NCBI GenBank assembly: GCA_023910675.1
Contig: JAAVWC010000017.1
Span: 1-64,000 of the forward strand
Reading direction: 5' to 3'
Origin: Gemmatimonas sp.
Lineage (GTDB): Bacteria > Gemmatimonadota > Gemmatimonadetes > Gemmatimonadales > Gemmatimonadaceae
DNA: 64,000 bases
Numbering within the stretch: the stretch's first letter is position 1; each line of letters begins with the position of its first letter. Shown piece by piece: positions 9,938 to 20,022 of this stretch. The position numbers and the translations under genes were made by a program. The notes below the pieces were generated by a model. That model was not told the origin of the DNA. It did not search any database and saw nothing but the letters and a program-made list of their open reading frames with translations.

Positions 9938-12900
9938 GTGAAACACTTTTTTCCGCGCCTGCTTCCGGCGCTCCCGCTCCTGGCCCTCACGGCATGCGCT
10001 GAGTCCACCGCGCACCGTGCCGACGCCCCCGCGGTCGGTTCCACGTTGTTCACGCAGATGCCCTCCGACTACACCGGCATCCGGTTCACCAACCGCGTCG
10101 TGGACTCGCAGGAGCGCAACGTCTTCACCTACCGCAACTTCTACAACGGCGGCGGTGTCGCGATTGGCGACCTCAACGGCGACCAGCGCCCGGAAGTCAT
10201 CCTTACGTCCAATCAGGATGGCCCCTCGCTGTACCTGAACCAGGGGCAGTTCCGTTTTCGCGACATCACCAAGGACGCCGGCTTTCGCGATCAGCAGCCC
10301 TGGACCACCGGCGTCACGCTCGCCGACGTCAACGGCGACGGGAAACTGGACATCTACGTGAGTCACGCCGGCGACGGCGAGCCAGCGACCCGCGCCAATA
10401 CCCTCTGGATCAATCAGGGCAACGGGGCCGACTCGGTGCCGACCTTCAAGGAAATGGCGCGCCAATACGGCATCGCCGATGAAGGTTGGTCCACGCACGC
10501 CGCGTTCTTCGACTACGATCGCGACGGGGATCTCGATCTCTTCGTCATCAACAACTCGCCGCGTCCGGTCAACAGCTTCGGCCTGCGCAACACGCGCGCC
10601 GAGCGTCATCCGTACGGCGGGCACCATTTCTATCGCAACGACGGGGAGCGCTTCACCGAAGTCAGCGAAGCCACCGGGTTGTTCAGCGCCGAAATTGCCT
10701 TCGGACTGGGTATCGGCGTCGGCGACGTAAATCGCGACGGCTGGCCCGACGTCTACGTCTCGAATGACTTCTTCGAGCGCGATTATCTCTACCTCAATCA
10801 AAAAAACGGCACGTTCAAGGAAGTGCTCGATCAAGTCATGCCGGTGTCGAGCTACTTCTCCATGGGCATGGACATCGGCGACGTGGACAACGATGGCTGG
10901 CCCGACCTGTACACCACCGACATGATGCCGGAAGACGAATTCCGCATCAAGACGACGGCGATGTACGAAGGGTGGGACGTGTACATGGCCAAGGTGCGTG
11001 ATGGATACCATCACCAGCTCATGCGCAACATGCTGCAGCGCAACAACGGCGACGGCACCTTCAGCGACGTGGGCTATCTCACGCGCACCGCCGAAACCGA
11101 CTGGAGCTGGAGTGCGCTCATTGCGGATCTCGATCTCGATGGCCGCAAGGATGTGTACGTGACGAATGGCCTCGCGCGCGATGTGACGTCGCAGGACTAC
11201 GTCGCATTTCTTGCCGATCGTACCACGATGCAACGCGAGGCCAGCGGACCGCGCGTTGATTTCATGCGTCTCATCAACGCCATGAGTTCCACGCCCATCC
11301 CCGACTACGCATTCCGTAACGACGGGAACTGGGCCTTCAGCAATCAGGCGAAGTCATGGGGCCTCGATACCCCCAATATTTCGAGCGGCGCGGCCTACGG
11401 GGATCTCGACGGCGACGGCGTGCTCGATCTCGTCGTGAACAACGTGAACGCCGAGAGCTTCGTGTATCGCAACAATGCACGGACGCTCCTCAAGACCCGG
11501 CACTGGCTGCAGCTGCGGCTCACGGGCGAGGGGCGCAACAGCCACGCCGTGGGCGCGCGCGCGACGCTCTTCGCGGCGGGCGATCGCTACCTGCAGGAGC
11601 TGTATCCGGCGCGCGGCTTCCAGTCGAGCGTCGACTACGCGCTGTCGTTCGGGCTGGGCGAGCACGCCCGTGTCGATTCGCTCGTGGTGGAGTGGCCCAA
11701 CGGGACACGCACGGTACAGGCGAATATCGCCGCTGATACGACCATCACCATCGCGCAGACAGCCAATGCGCCGACGGCCGCACCGTTTGTCGCGCCTGCC
11801 GTAACGCCGCTGCTCGTCAACACGACCGCGGCGTCGGGACTCGCCTTCGCGCACGCCGAGAACGACTACGTTGACTTCGACCGCGAACGGCTCATCCCGC
11901 ACATGCTCTCCACCGACGGGCCGGCGATGGCCGTTGGTGATGTCAATGGCGACGGTCTCGACGACGTGTACCTGGGGGGCGCGAAAGAGCAGGCGGGAAA
12001 GCTCTTCGTACAATCGGCGGCGGGCACGTTCGCGCCGCTGACCAACGCCGCGTTCGATCTCGATGCGGCGTCGGAAGATGTCCACGCACTCTTCTTCGAC
12101 GCCGATCGCGACGGAGATCGCGACCTGTACGTCGTGAGCGGCGGCAATGAATTCAGCGAAGACAGTCCGGCGCTGCAAGATCGGCTCTATCTCAACGACG
12201 GACGTGGACGCTTCACGCGCGCGGCGAACGCCCTGCCGGCCACGCTCACCAGTGGGAGTGTGGTAACCGCAGGCGATATCGATGCCGACGGCGATCTCGA
12301 TCTCTTCGTGGGTGCCCGCAGTATCCCGTGGCGTTACGGAATCGACCCCAGCAGTCAATTGCTGCTGAACGATGGCCGCGGTCACTTCACCGATGTCGTG
12401 GCGAATGCGCCCGGGCTCAAGACCATCGGCATGGTCACCGACGCGCTCTGGCACGACATCGACGGCGATCGCAAGCTCGACCTCATCGTCGTCGGCGAAT
12501 GGATGCCCGTGGTGGTGTACCGAAACCGTGGTGCCGGAAAGTTCGAACGCCTCATGGCGAAGGGACTCGAGAAGAGCGACGGCTGGTGGACCCGCATTAT
12601 GGCCGCCGACCTCGATGGCGACGGGCGCAGCGAGTTCGTGCTTGGCAACTTCGGCCGCAATATCCGGCTGCACGCCAGCGCCGACGAGCCGCTCACCATG
12701 ATCGTGAAGGACTTCGACAAGAATGATTTCGTCGAACAGGTCATAGGTATGTACAACGGCGGCAAGCAGTATCCGCTGGTGCTGCGCGATGACCTCATCA
12801 AAGCGGTGCCGCCTTGGAAGGCACGCTTTCTCAACTTCAAGGATTACGCGCTCAAGACGCTCGACGATGTGGTGCCCATCGCCGAGCGCAGCGATGCGGT

Positions 12901-13291
12901 GGTGAAGCAGGCGTATCGTTTCGAAAGCGCCATTCTGCGGCGTGGCCCCGATGGCGCCTTTGCGTTCGAGCCGCTGCCGCTGGAGGCGCAGATGGCGCCG
13001 GTGTTCGGGTTGGCCATTCGTGATGTCAACGGCGACGATCGCCAGGACATTCTGCTCGCCGGCAACTTCGATGGCGTGAAGCCGGAGTTCGGACGTATGG
13101 CCGCCAGCGATGGCCTCGTGCTGCTTGGTGGTGACAAGGGTACGTTCACCGCGCTGCGACCGGCGGAGAGCGGATTCCGCGTACCAGGACAAACGCGTGG
13201 TATTGCTACGGTCCGTACCAAGCGCGGAGTCCAGGTGATCGTCGCCCGCAACAACGCTGCTCCTCTCGTTTTTTCCATGGGTCGCCCATGA
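9938..13291 (+). CDS. CRTAC1-like FG-GAP/VCBS lipoprotein with ASPIC/UnbV domain
   Basis: A 1117-aa exported protein starting at the GTG at 9938; the leader KHFFPRLLPALPLLALTAC carries a lipobox with Cys20. It is built from beta-propeller FG-GAP repeats with calcium-loop motifs (DVNGDGKLDIYV, DYDRDGDLDLFV, DVNRDGWPDVYV, DLDGDGVLDLVV), an ASPIC/UnbV-type segment in the middle (ELYPARGFQSSVDYALSFG...VVEWPNG), then a second propeller (DVNGDGLDDVYLGG). Such proteins bind calcium and usually act in surface adhesion or ligand binding; no catalytic residues are recognised. Its stop overlaps the next start (ATGA at 13288). A paralogue lies one gene downstream (14670-18058). Genes of this type often follow SusCD pairs in Bacteroidota and relatives, but the function is not established. 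Confidence 0.9.
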   Translation: MKHFFPRLLPALPLLALTACAESTAHRADAPAVGSTLFTQMPSDYTGIRFTNRVVDSQERNVFTYRNFYNGGGVAIGDLNGDQRPEVILTSNQDGPSLYLNQGQFRFRDITKDAGFRDQQPWTTGVTLADVNGDGKLDIYVSHAGDGEPATRANTLWINQGNGADSVPTFKEMARQYGIADEGWSTHAAFFDYDRDGDLDLFVINNSPRPVNSFGLRNTRAERHPYGGHHFYRNDGERFTEVSEATGLFSAEIAFGLGIGVGDVNRDGWPDVYVSNDFFERDYLYLNQKNGTFKEVLDQVMPVSSYFSMGMDIGDVDNDGWPDLYTTDMMPEDEFRIKTTAMYEGWDVYMAKVRDGYHHQLMRNMLQRNNGDGTFSDVGYLTRTAETDWSWSALIADLDLDGRKDVYVTNGLARDVTSQDYVAFLADRTTMQREASGPRVDFMRLINAMSSTPIPDYAFRNDGNWAFSNQAKSWGLDTPNISSGAAYGDLDGDGVLDLVVNNVNAESFVYRNNARTLLKTRHWLQLRLTGEGRNSHAVGARATLFAAGDRYLQELYPARGFQSSVDYALSFGLGEHARVDSLVVEWPNGTRTVQANIAADTTITIAQTANAPTAAPFVAPAVTPLLVNTTAASGLAFAHAENDYVDFDRERLIPHMLSTDGPAMAVGDVNGDGLDDVYLGGAKEQAGKLFVQSAAGTFAPLTNAAFDLDAASEDVHALFFDADRDGDRDLYVVSGGNEFSEDSPALQDRLYLNDGRGRFTRAANALPATLTSGSVVTAGDIDADGDLDLFVGARSIPWRYGIDPSSQLLLNDGRGHFTDVVANAPGLKTIGMVTDALWHDIDGDRKLDLIVVGEWMPVVVYRNRGAGKFERLMAKGLEKSDGWWTRIMAADLDGDGRSEFVLGNFGRNIRLHASADEPLTMIVKDFDKNDFVEQVIGMYNGGKQYPLVLRDDLIKAVPPWKARFLNFKDYALKTLDDVVPIAERSDAVVKQAYRFESAILRRGPDGAFAFEPLPLEAQMAPVFGLAIRDVNGDDRQDILLAGNFDGVKPEFGRMAASDGLVLLGGDKGTFTALRPAESGFRVPGQTRGIATVRTKRGVQVIVARNNAAPLVFSMGRP

Positions 13292-14673
13292 GTAACGCTA
13301 CGGTACGGTCATTCACGCGCGCCGTGCGCGGTATGCGCCTGGTGCGTACGAGCTGTGTCCTGCTGCTGGTGGCCGCCGGCTGTCAGTCGAAGCCAAGCGC
13401 ATCGCCGGAATCGCTCAACTCGGCGGAGCCACTGCACGAAGCCATGGGGCAGCTCACGAGCACCATGGTGTACGACATCTTCAGTCCGCCGCAGGCGAGC
13501 CGGGTGTACAGCTATGCGAGCATCGCTGGCTACGAGGCGCTGCGACAGAGCGACACCAGCTGGCGTTCGCTGGCCGTCCAGGTGCGCAGTATGCCCGCGG
13601 TTCCAGCGCCCGATCGCAGCAAGGAATATTCCTACGCCCTCGCCGGTGTGCGGGCGATGCTCACCGTGAGTCATCAGCTGACCTTCTCGCGCGAGCGCAT
13701 GGACTCCGTGCGCACCGCCATATCGCAGCGCTACGAGTCGTCGCTGCCCGCCGATGTGTATGCGCGCAGCATTGCCTATGGGGACACCGTCGCGCGTCAC
13801 GTACTGGCGTGGGCGAGCAAAGACAAGTTCAAGGAGTCGCGCGGACTCCCGAAGTTCAGCGTGACCCGGCAACCCGGACGATGGATTCCCACACCGCCAG
13901 CGTACATGGACGCGGTCGAGCCGAACTGGGGAACCGTGCTGCCGTTCGCCATGGACTCGGCGACCCAGTTCCGCCCGCCGGTACCCTTTGCGTTCGACTC
14001 TACCAAGGGCACGCCCTTCTACGCGCAGGCGCTCGAAGTGTACGACACCGGTCGCAATCTCACCGGAGAGCAGCGCGCCATTGCCGCCTTCTGGGATTGC
14101 AACCCGTACGTCATGAACGTGCAGGGCCACACCATGTTCGCCACCAAGAAGATCACGCCGGGCGGCCACTGGATGGGCATTGCCGGTATCGCCGCGCGCA
14201 AGGCCAACGCCACGGCACTGCAGACGGCCGATACTTACGTGCGCACGGCGATCGCGCTCGCCGACGGCTTCATTGCCGCGTGGGAAGAGAAGTTCCGGTC
14301 GGGCGTCATCCGCCCGGAAACCGTCATCAATGCGTACATCGACGAGAAATGGGCGCCACTGCTCCAGACGCCGCCATTCCCGGAGTATCCTAGCGGACAT
14401 AGCGTGATTTCGACGTCGGCCGCGCAGGTCCTCACGGCCATCTACGGTCAGAACTTCGCTTTCGCCGATTCGTCCGAAGTGCCGTACGGCATGCCGGTGC
14501 GTTCGTTTGCCAGCTTTGACGCTGCCGCAAACGAGGCCGCCATCAGCCGCCTGTACGGCGGCATTCACTATCGTCAGGCGATCGAAGAAGGACAGCGCCA
14601 GGGCAAGCAGGTTGGGCTCAATGTGGTGGCGCGTGTCATCACGAAGCCCGGGACGACTGTCGCCGGCCGGTGA
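13288..14673 (+). CDS. Vanadium-dependent haloperoxidase / PAP2-family lipoprotein
   Basis: A 461-aa exported protein with lipobox LVAAGC (Cys32; an alternative in-frame start at Met16 gives a more usual signal length). The vanadate/phosphate-binding signature of the acid phosphatase-haloperoxidase superfamily is complete in its core: KX6RP (K335, R342, P343), PSGH (P368-H371) and SRX5H (S420, R421, H427). The Asp usually found four residues after the last His is Ala here. The fold and residues support either vanadate peroxidase or phosphohydrolase chemistry; sequence alone does not decide. It is translationally coupled on both sides (ATGA in front, GTGA behind) between two CRTAC1-like genes, so the three products are probably made in fixed proportion at the cell surface. 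Confidence 0.88.
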   Translation: MSNATVRSFTRAVRGMRLVRTSCVLLLVAAGCQSKPSASPESLNSAEPLHEAMGQLTSTMVYDIFSPPQASRVYSYASIAGYEALRQSDTSWRSLAVQVRSMPAVPAPDRSKEYSYALAGVRAMLTVSHQLTFSRERMDSVRTAISQRYESSLPADVYARSIAYGDTVARHVLAWASKDKFKESRGLPKFSVTRQPGRWIPTPPAYMDAVEPNWGTVLPFAMDSATQFRPPVPFAFDSTKGTPFYAQALEVYDTGRNLTGEQRAIAAFWDCNPYVMNVQGHTMFATKKITPGGHWMGIAGIAARKANATALQTADTYVRTAIALADGFIAAWEEKFRSGVIRPETVINAYIDEKWAPLLQTPPFPEYPSGHSVISTSAAQVLTAIYGQNFAFADSSEVPYGMPVRSFASFDAAANEAAISRLYGGIHYRQAIEEGQRQGKQVGLNVVARVITKPGTTVAGR

Positions 14674-17600
14674 AGCTTTGGCGCGTAGGACCTCGTGTCT
14701 ACGGGGCCGTGCTGCTGGCGTTCACGTGCATAGCCATCGGCTGTACGGAGAAGGCCCCATCTGGTGACGCGGTGGCCACAGCTGCACCGTCGCCCGGTCC
14801 GCGCGCGTTCGAGTTGCTGCCGGCATCACGTACCGGCATCAACTTCGAAAACCGCCTGCCGGAATCGCCGGAGTTCAGCATTCTGAATTACCTCTACTAC
14901 TACAACGGCGGTGGTGTCGCCGTTGGCGATGTAGACGGTGACGGGAAGCCCGACGTGTACGTGTCGTCCAACCTCGACGGCAACAAGCTGTACCGCAATC
15001 GCGGCGACTTCCGCTTCGAAGACATCACCGACAAGGCCGGTGTGAGCGGACCGCCGGGATGGAAGACGGGCGTCTCCATGGCCGATGTGAATGGCGACGG
15101 CGCGCTCGACATCTACGTGTCGGCGGTGAACTACCTCACCATGCACGGCCGGAACGCGCTGTATATCAACAATGGCACCGGCGAATTCACGGACAGCACC
15201 GACGCGTACGGACTCGCCTTTTCCGGCTTCTCCACGCAGGCGCTCTTCTTCGACTACGATCGCGACGGCGACCTCGACCTCTATCTGCTCAATCACTCGG
15301 CGCACACCGAGCGGCAGATTGGTGTTGCGGCCCGTCGCGATGTGCGGCACCCTACGGCCGGCGACCGCCTCTATCGCAACGACGGCGCCCGCTTCACCGA
15401 TGTGAGTGCTGCCGCCGGTATCTTCGGTGGCGTGGAAGGGTACGGCCTCGGCGTCGTCGCCAGTGACGTGAACAGCGACGGCTGCATGGATCTGTATGTG
15501 GCCAATGATTTTCAGGAGAACGACTTTCTGTACCTGAACGACTGCCGCGGCCACTTCACCGAAGTCGGCACGTCGTCGTTCAGTCACACGACGCGCTTCT
15601 CCATGGGTGCCGACGCCGCCGACATGAACGATGATGGGCGTCCCGACCTCATGACGGTCGACATGCTCCCCGAGCAGGAATCCATCTTCAAGACGTCGGC
15701 CAGCTACGAAGGATGGAATCTCTTCGATATGCGGTTGCGCGCCGGCTACTCGGTGCAATACCCGCGCAATGCGCTGCAGCTCAACCGCGGCGATGGATCG
15801 TTCGCCGAGATCGGATTGCTCGCCGGTGTGGCGGCGAGTGACTGGAGCTGGGGGCCGCTCTTCGCGGACCTCGACAACGACGGGCGCAAGGATCTGTTCA
15901 TCACGAACGGCATTTACCGTCGTCCGAACGATCTCGACTACATCAATTACATCGGGAACGAAGCAGCACAGGCGGCACTCGCGCGCGGTGTCACGCGGGC
16001 GGAGAATCAGGAGCTGCTCAAGCGGATGCCGCAGATTCCGCTCCCCAATCATGCCTATCGCAACGAGGGGGGACTTCGGTTCACCAACATGGCCGAAGCG
16101 TGGGGGTTGGGCGACAAGGGCTTCTCGAATGGGTCGGTGTACGCCGATCTCGACGATGATGGCGCACTCGACCTGGTCGTGAATCGCATCAATGCTCCGC
16201 TGGCCGTCTACCGCAGTCGCATGCGGGAGCTACCCAACGCCGGTCATTACCTGCAGGTCAAACTTGTCGGCAATACGCGGAACACCGACGGAATTGGCAC
16301 GAAAGTCATTGCCGTGACCGGGACGCATCGCCAACTGCTGGAGCAGCAGCCGGTGCGTGGCTTCCAGTCGAGCGTCGACCGGCGGCTGCATTTCGGATTC
16401 GGCACACAGACGACCGCCGACTCGCTCATCGTTATCTGGCCCGATGCCCGCTATCAGGTCTTGACCGGTGTGGCGCTCGATCGCGCCATCACGGTGCATC
16501 AGGACAGCGCTACGGGCACGTGGCAGTATCCGCGCGCCACGGTTCCCACGGTACTCGATGTGGCCCCGCTGCTGCGGGCGGCGCGTGTGCACGTCGAGAA
16601 CGATTTCCTCGACTACAATCGCGAGCCGCTCATGCCCCACGTGGTGTCGGCGGAAGGGCCGGCGCTGGCGGTGGGCGATGTGAATGGCGACGGCCTCGAC
16701 GACGTATACGTTGGCGGCGCCAAGTGGCAGCGTGGTTCGTTGCTCGTGCAGCAGCCCAATGGACAGTTCCGGGAGTCGAGCGTCGCGACATTGGCCGCCG
16801 ACAGTGTGGCCGAAGATGTCGACGCATTGTTCTTCGACGCCGATAATGATCGCGATCTCGACTTGTACGTCGTGAGTGCCGGCAACGAGTTCTGGCGCGA
16901 GTTCGACGCACTCGATGACCGGCTCTATCTCAACGATGGTCGCGGTAGCTTTACGCGTTCAACGACGGCGCTTCCGGCGGGTTTCCGCGAAAACGGGAGT
17001 GTCGTCACGGCGGGTGACTTCGACGGCGACGGCGATCAGGATCTTTTTGTCGGGACTCGCGTCGTTGCCCGCGAATACGGTCGCACCCCGCAAAGTCACT
17101 TGCTGCAGAATGACGGATTCGGGGCGCTTTACCGACGTCACCGACGCGATGGCCAAGGGATTGAGCGAGGCCGGTCTGGTCACCGATGCCAAGTGGCTCG
17201 ATGTCGATGGCGACAAGGCGCTGGATCTGGTGGTCGTCGGTGAGTGGATGCCGGTGCGCGTCTGGTACAATGCCAAGGGGCGCCTCGAAGAGCGCGCCGC
17301 CGTGTCGGGCTTTGTCGGCACGGAGGGGTGGTGGAACAGTGTGACCGTTGCCGATCTCAACCACGACGGCGCTCCCGATCTGGTGCTTGGCAATGTGGGG
17401 CTGAACACCCTCCTCAAGGCCAGTGCCAACGAACCGGTGCAGATGTACGTGCATGACTTCACCGGCACCGGCAGCACCAAGCAGATCATCACCCGCTACG
17501 TCGGTGGCACGTCGTATCCCCTCGCTGGCCGCGATGAACTGGTGAAGCTCATGCCCGCCATTCGTGCCAAATACCCGTCGTTTGCGTCCTTCGGGGCTAG

Positions 17601-18058
17601 TCGACTCGAGGACATTTTCGACAAGGGCGGAGATCGCCAAGGCCGCGCGCCGCGACACACATCGGTTCGAGAGTGCGGTGGCGATGAACGATGGTCGTGG
17701 ACACTTCACGGTGACCACGCTGCCTGTCGAGGCGCAATTCTCGATCGTGTTCGCGTCGCTCGTCTTCGACGCGAATGGGGACACGCACCCGGATATTCTG
17801 CTCGCCGGCAATCAGTACGGTGTGCCGCCGGTGCTCGGTCGCTACGACGCCTCGCGTGGGACGTTGCTGCTTGGCGACGGTCGAGGCGGCTTTCGTGCCG
17901 CCGACCCCTCGCAGGCTATTCCGCTCGACGGACAGATCCGGGGGCTCGCGTTCGTCATCCGCGGCACGAAAGCCCCTCTGCTGGCAGTCGCACGGAACAA
18001 TGCGACGTTGCAACTTCTGTCGTCCGCTCGATTCACTCCTCTCACGCCATCCAGATGA
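14670..18058 (+). pseudogene. Second CRTAC1-like lipoprotein, interrupted by two +1 frameshifts
   Basis: The GTG start at 14670 overlaps the previous stop. The leader has candidate lipoboxes (AFTC20, AIGC25). The first 815 or so codons read cleanly as FG-GAP repeats (DVDGDGKPDVYV, DYDRDGDLDLYL) and an ASPIC/UnbV segment (EQQPVRGFQSSVDRRLHFG). An extra G in the GGGG run at 17121-17124 shifts the frame, and a second extra G at 17625-17627 shifts it again; alignment with the intact paralogue at 9938-13291 locates both. Removing them restores a 1128-aa protein ending at 18058, whose stop overlaps the symporter start. As read, the product ends at 17243. Both changes are in G homopolymers, so this could be a real double lesion or a base-calling error. 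Confidence 0.85.
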
Positions 18059-19779
18059 CCCAGCTGACCACCATCGACTATGTCGTGATGGCCATCTACT
18101 TCGTCGTCGTCCTCGGCATTGGCTGGGTACTGCGGCGCAAGATGCGCACCTCGACGGATTTTTTCCTGTCAGGTCGGTCGCTCCCTCCCTGGGTGACCGG
18201 TCTCGCGTTCCTGTCGGCGAACCTGGGTGCGCAGGAAGTGATCGGCATGGGGGCGTCGGGTGCCAAGTATGGCATTGCCACGGCGCACTTCTACTGGATT
18301 GGCGCCATTCCGGCCATGGTGTTCGTGGGCATCTTCATGATGCCGTTCTACTACGGCTCGAAGGCACGTTCGGTCCCCGAGTATCTCAAGCTCCGCTTCG
18401 ACGAAAAGACGCGCACCTTCAACGCGTTGGGCTTCGCGGCGATGACGGTGTTTTCGAGCGGCGTCTCCATGTACGCCATGGGCAAATTGCTCAACCTGCT
18501 CCTGGGTTGGGACTTCGACACCAGCATCCTGGTGTCGGCGGTCATCGTGCTCGCGTACGTGACGCTCGGTGGCCTCACGAGCGCGATCTACAACGAAGTG
18601 CTGCAGTTCTTCATGATCGTGTTCGGATTCGCGCCGCTGGTGTGGGTGGGGCTCAGGCAGGTGGGCGGATGGGACGGGCTCACCGGCAAGCTTGCGGCGG
18701 CCGCCACGCAGCGCGGATTGCCGGAGTACGCCTACACGAACGTGTGGCAGGGAATGGGGTCGGCAACGACCAACTCCATCGGTATCGAGTGGTTCGGCAT
18801 GGTGATGGGCCTCGGCTTCGTGTTGTCGTTCGGCTACTGGTGCACCGACTTTCTGGTGGTGCAGCGCGCGATGGCCGCGGACAGCATGACCGCCGCACGG
18901 CGTACCCCGCTCATTGCCGCCGTGCCCAAAATGCTCTTCCCGTTCCTCGTGATCGTGCCCGGCATGATTGCGTTGGCCATGGGTGACAACATCATTCCGG
19001 CCAAGCTCACCGCGGCGGGGATGCCGCTACTCGACACCAATGGCAACGTGGTGCTCGACTACGACCTGGCCACGCCCATGATGTTGGTGAAGCTCTTCCC
19101 CACTGGCATGCTGGGGTTGGGCCTCACGGCACTGATCGCGTCGTTCATGTCGGGCATGGCCGGCAACGTCACCGCGTTCAATACCGTGTGGACGTACGAC
19201 ATCTATCAGGCGCACATCAAGAAGACCGGTACCGACGAACACTATCTGTGGATGGGGCGTGTCGCGACGGTGGGCGGTATCGCGCTGTCGGTAGCCGCCG
19301 CATATGTCGCGGGTGCCTTCAACAACATCATGGAGTTCCTGCAGCTCGTCTTCGCCTTCGTGAACGCGCCGCTCTTTGCGACGTTCGCGCTGGGGATGTT
19401 CTGGAAGCGCAGCACGGGACACGGTGCGTTCTGGGGCCTCGTAGCGGGCACGGTCGCCCCGGCCATTCACCACGGCATTTCGCTGGCCAACGGCGCGGAA
19501 ATTGGCGTAAAGGGCGGCTTCTTCGGGGTGCTGCTCAACTACCCCAGCGAAATGGCGCAGACCTTCTGGACCGCCATTGCGGCGTTCACGACCTGCTTCG
19601 TCGTCACGATCGTGGTGAGTTTCGCGACCGCGCCACGTCGCGAAACAGAACTCGAGGGGCTGGTGTTCTCGCTCACGCCCAAGCCGAAAGATGATGCCCG
19701 TGTGTGGTACGAGAAGCCCAGTGTGTTTGCCGTCGTCGTCATGGTGGCGATGATCGGCTTGAATGTCACCTTCTTCTGA
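18055..19779 (+). CDS. Sodium/solute symporter (SSS family, SGLT-like)
   Basis: A 574-aa inner-membrane protein with about 14 hydrophobic helices. It begins MTQLTTIDYVVMAIYFVVVLG and carries the SSS hallmarks SGRSLPPWVTGLAFLSANLGA (split here as helix 2) and YVTLGGLTSAIYNEVLQ. The arrangement resembles bacterial Na+/sugar cotransporters. The ATG at 18055 overlaps the stop of the CRTAC1-like gene, so it is the last member of the coupled run and presumably takes up the small product released by the surface proteins. A small membrane protein follows 15 nt downstream. The substrate (sugar, inositol or other) is not determined by sequence. Confidence 0.9.
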   Translation: MTQLTTIDYVVMAIYFVVVLGIGWVLRRKMRTSTDFFLSGRSLPPWVTGLAFLSANLGAQEVIGMGASGAKYGIATAHFYWIGAIPAMVFVGIFMMPFYYGSKARSVPEYLKLRFDEKTRTFNALGFAAMTVFSSGVSMYAMGKLLNLLLGWDFDTSILVSAVIVLAYVTLGGLTSAIYNEVLQFFMIVFGFAPLVWVGLRQVGGWDGLTGKLAAAATQRGLPEYAYTNVWQGMGSATTNSIGIEWFGMVMGLGFVLSFGYWCTDFLVVQRAMAADSMTAARRTPLIAAVPKMLFPFLVIVPGMIALAMGDNIIPAKLTAAGMPLLDTNGNVVLDYDLATPMMLVKLFPTGMLGLGLTALIASFMSGMAGNVTAFNTVWTYDIYQAHIKKTGTDEHYLWMGRVATVGGIALSVAAAYVAGAFNNIMEFLQLVFAFVNAPLFATFALGMFWKRSTGHGAFWGLVAGTVAPAIHHGISLANGAEIGVKGGFFGVLLNYPSEMAQTFWTAIAAFTTCFVVTIVVSFATAPRRETELEGLVFSLTPKPKDDARVWYEKPSVFAVVVMVAMIGLNVTFF

Positions 19780-19794
19780 CCCGGGACAACGACG

Positions 19795-20010
19795 ATGAGT
19801 GGTGGAGCCTCTATGGATCTTCGTTTGCCGATCGGCGGACTGTTCCTGGCGTTGGGCGCGATTCTGGGCGTGTACGGCCTCATCACCAACGGCGACACGG
19901 CCATGTACGAGCGCAGCGGTGGCCTCAACATCAACCTGGTGTGGGGCGGGGTGATGTTGGTGTTTGGCAGCATCTTCTACGGGCTGGCGCAGCGCGCCGC
20001 CCGTCGCTGA
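19795..20010 (+). CDS. Small two-helix membrane protein
   Basis: A 71-aa hypothetical protein with two hydrophobic stretches (GGLFLALGAILGVYGLI and LVWGGVMLVFGSIFYGLA) separated by a short polar turn, and a basic C-terminus. A GGTGGAG Shine-Dalgarno-like site at 19801-19807 favours the inner ATG at 19813 (65 aa) over the ATG at 19795. It directly follows the symporter on the same strand, suggesting an accessory subunit, but no family function is known to me. Confidence 0.65.
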   Translation: MSGGASMDLRLPIGGLFLALGAILGVYGLITNGDTAMYERSGGLNINLVWGGVMLVFGSIFYGLAQRAARR

Positions 20011-20022
20011 CCTGCGCCGGCG

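Noticed and set aside
16876-18054. A 393-residue N-terminal extension of the Na+ symporter
   Set aside because: This part is the shifted frame of the CRTAC1-like gene between its two lesions; symporter homology begins exactly at the ATG at 18055.
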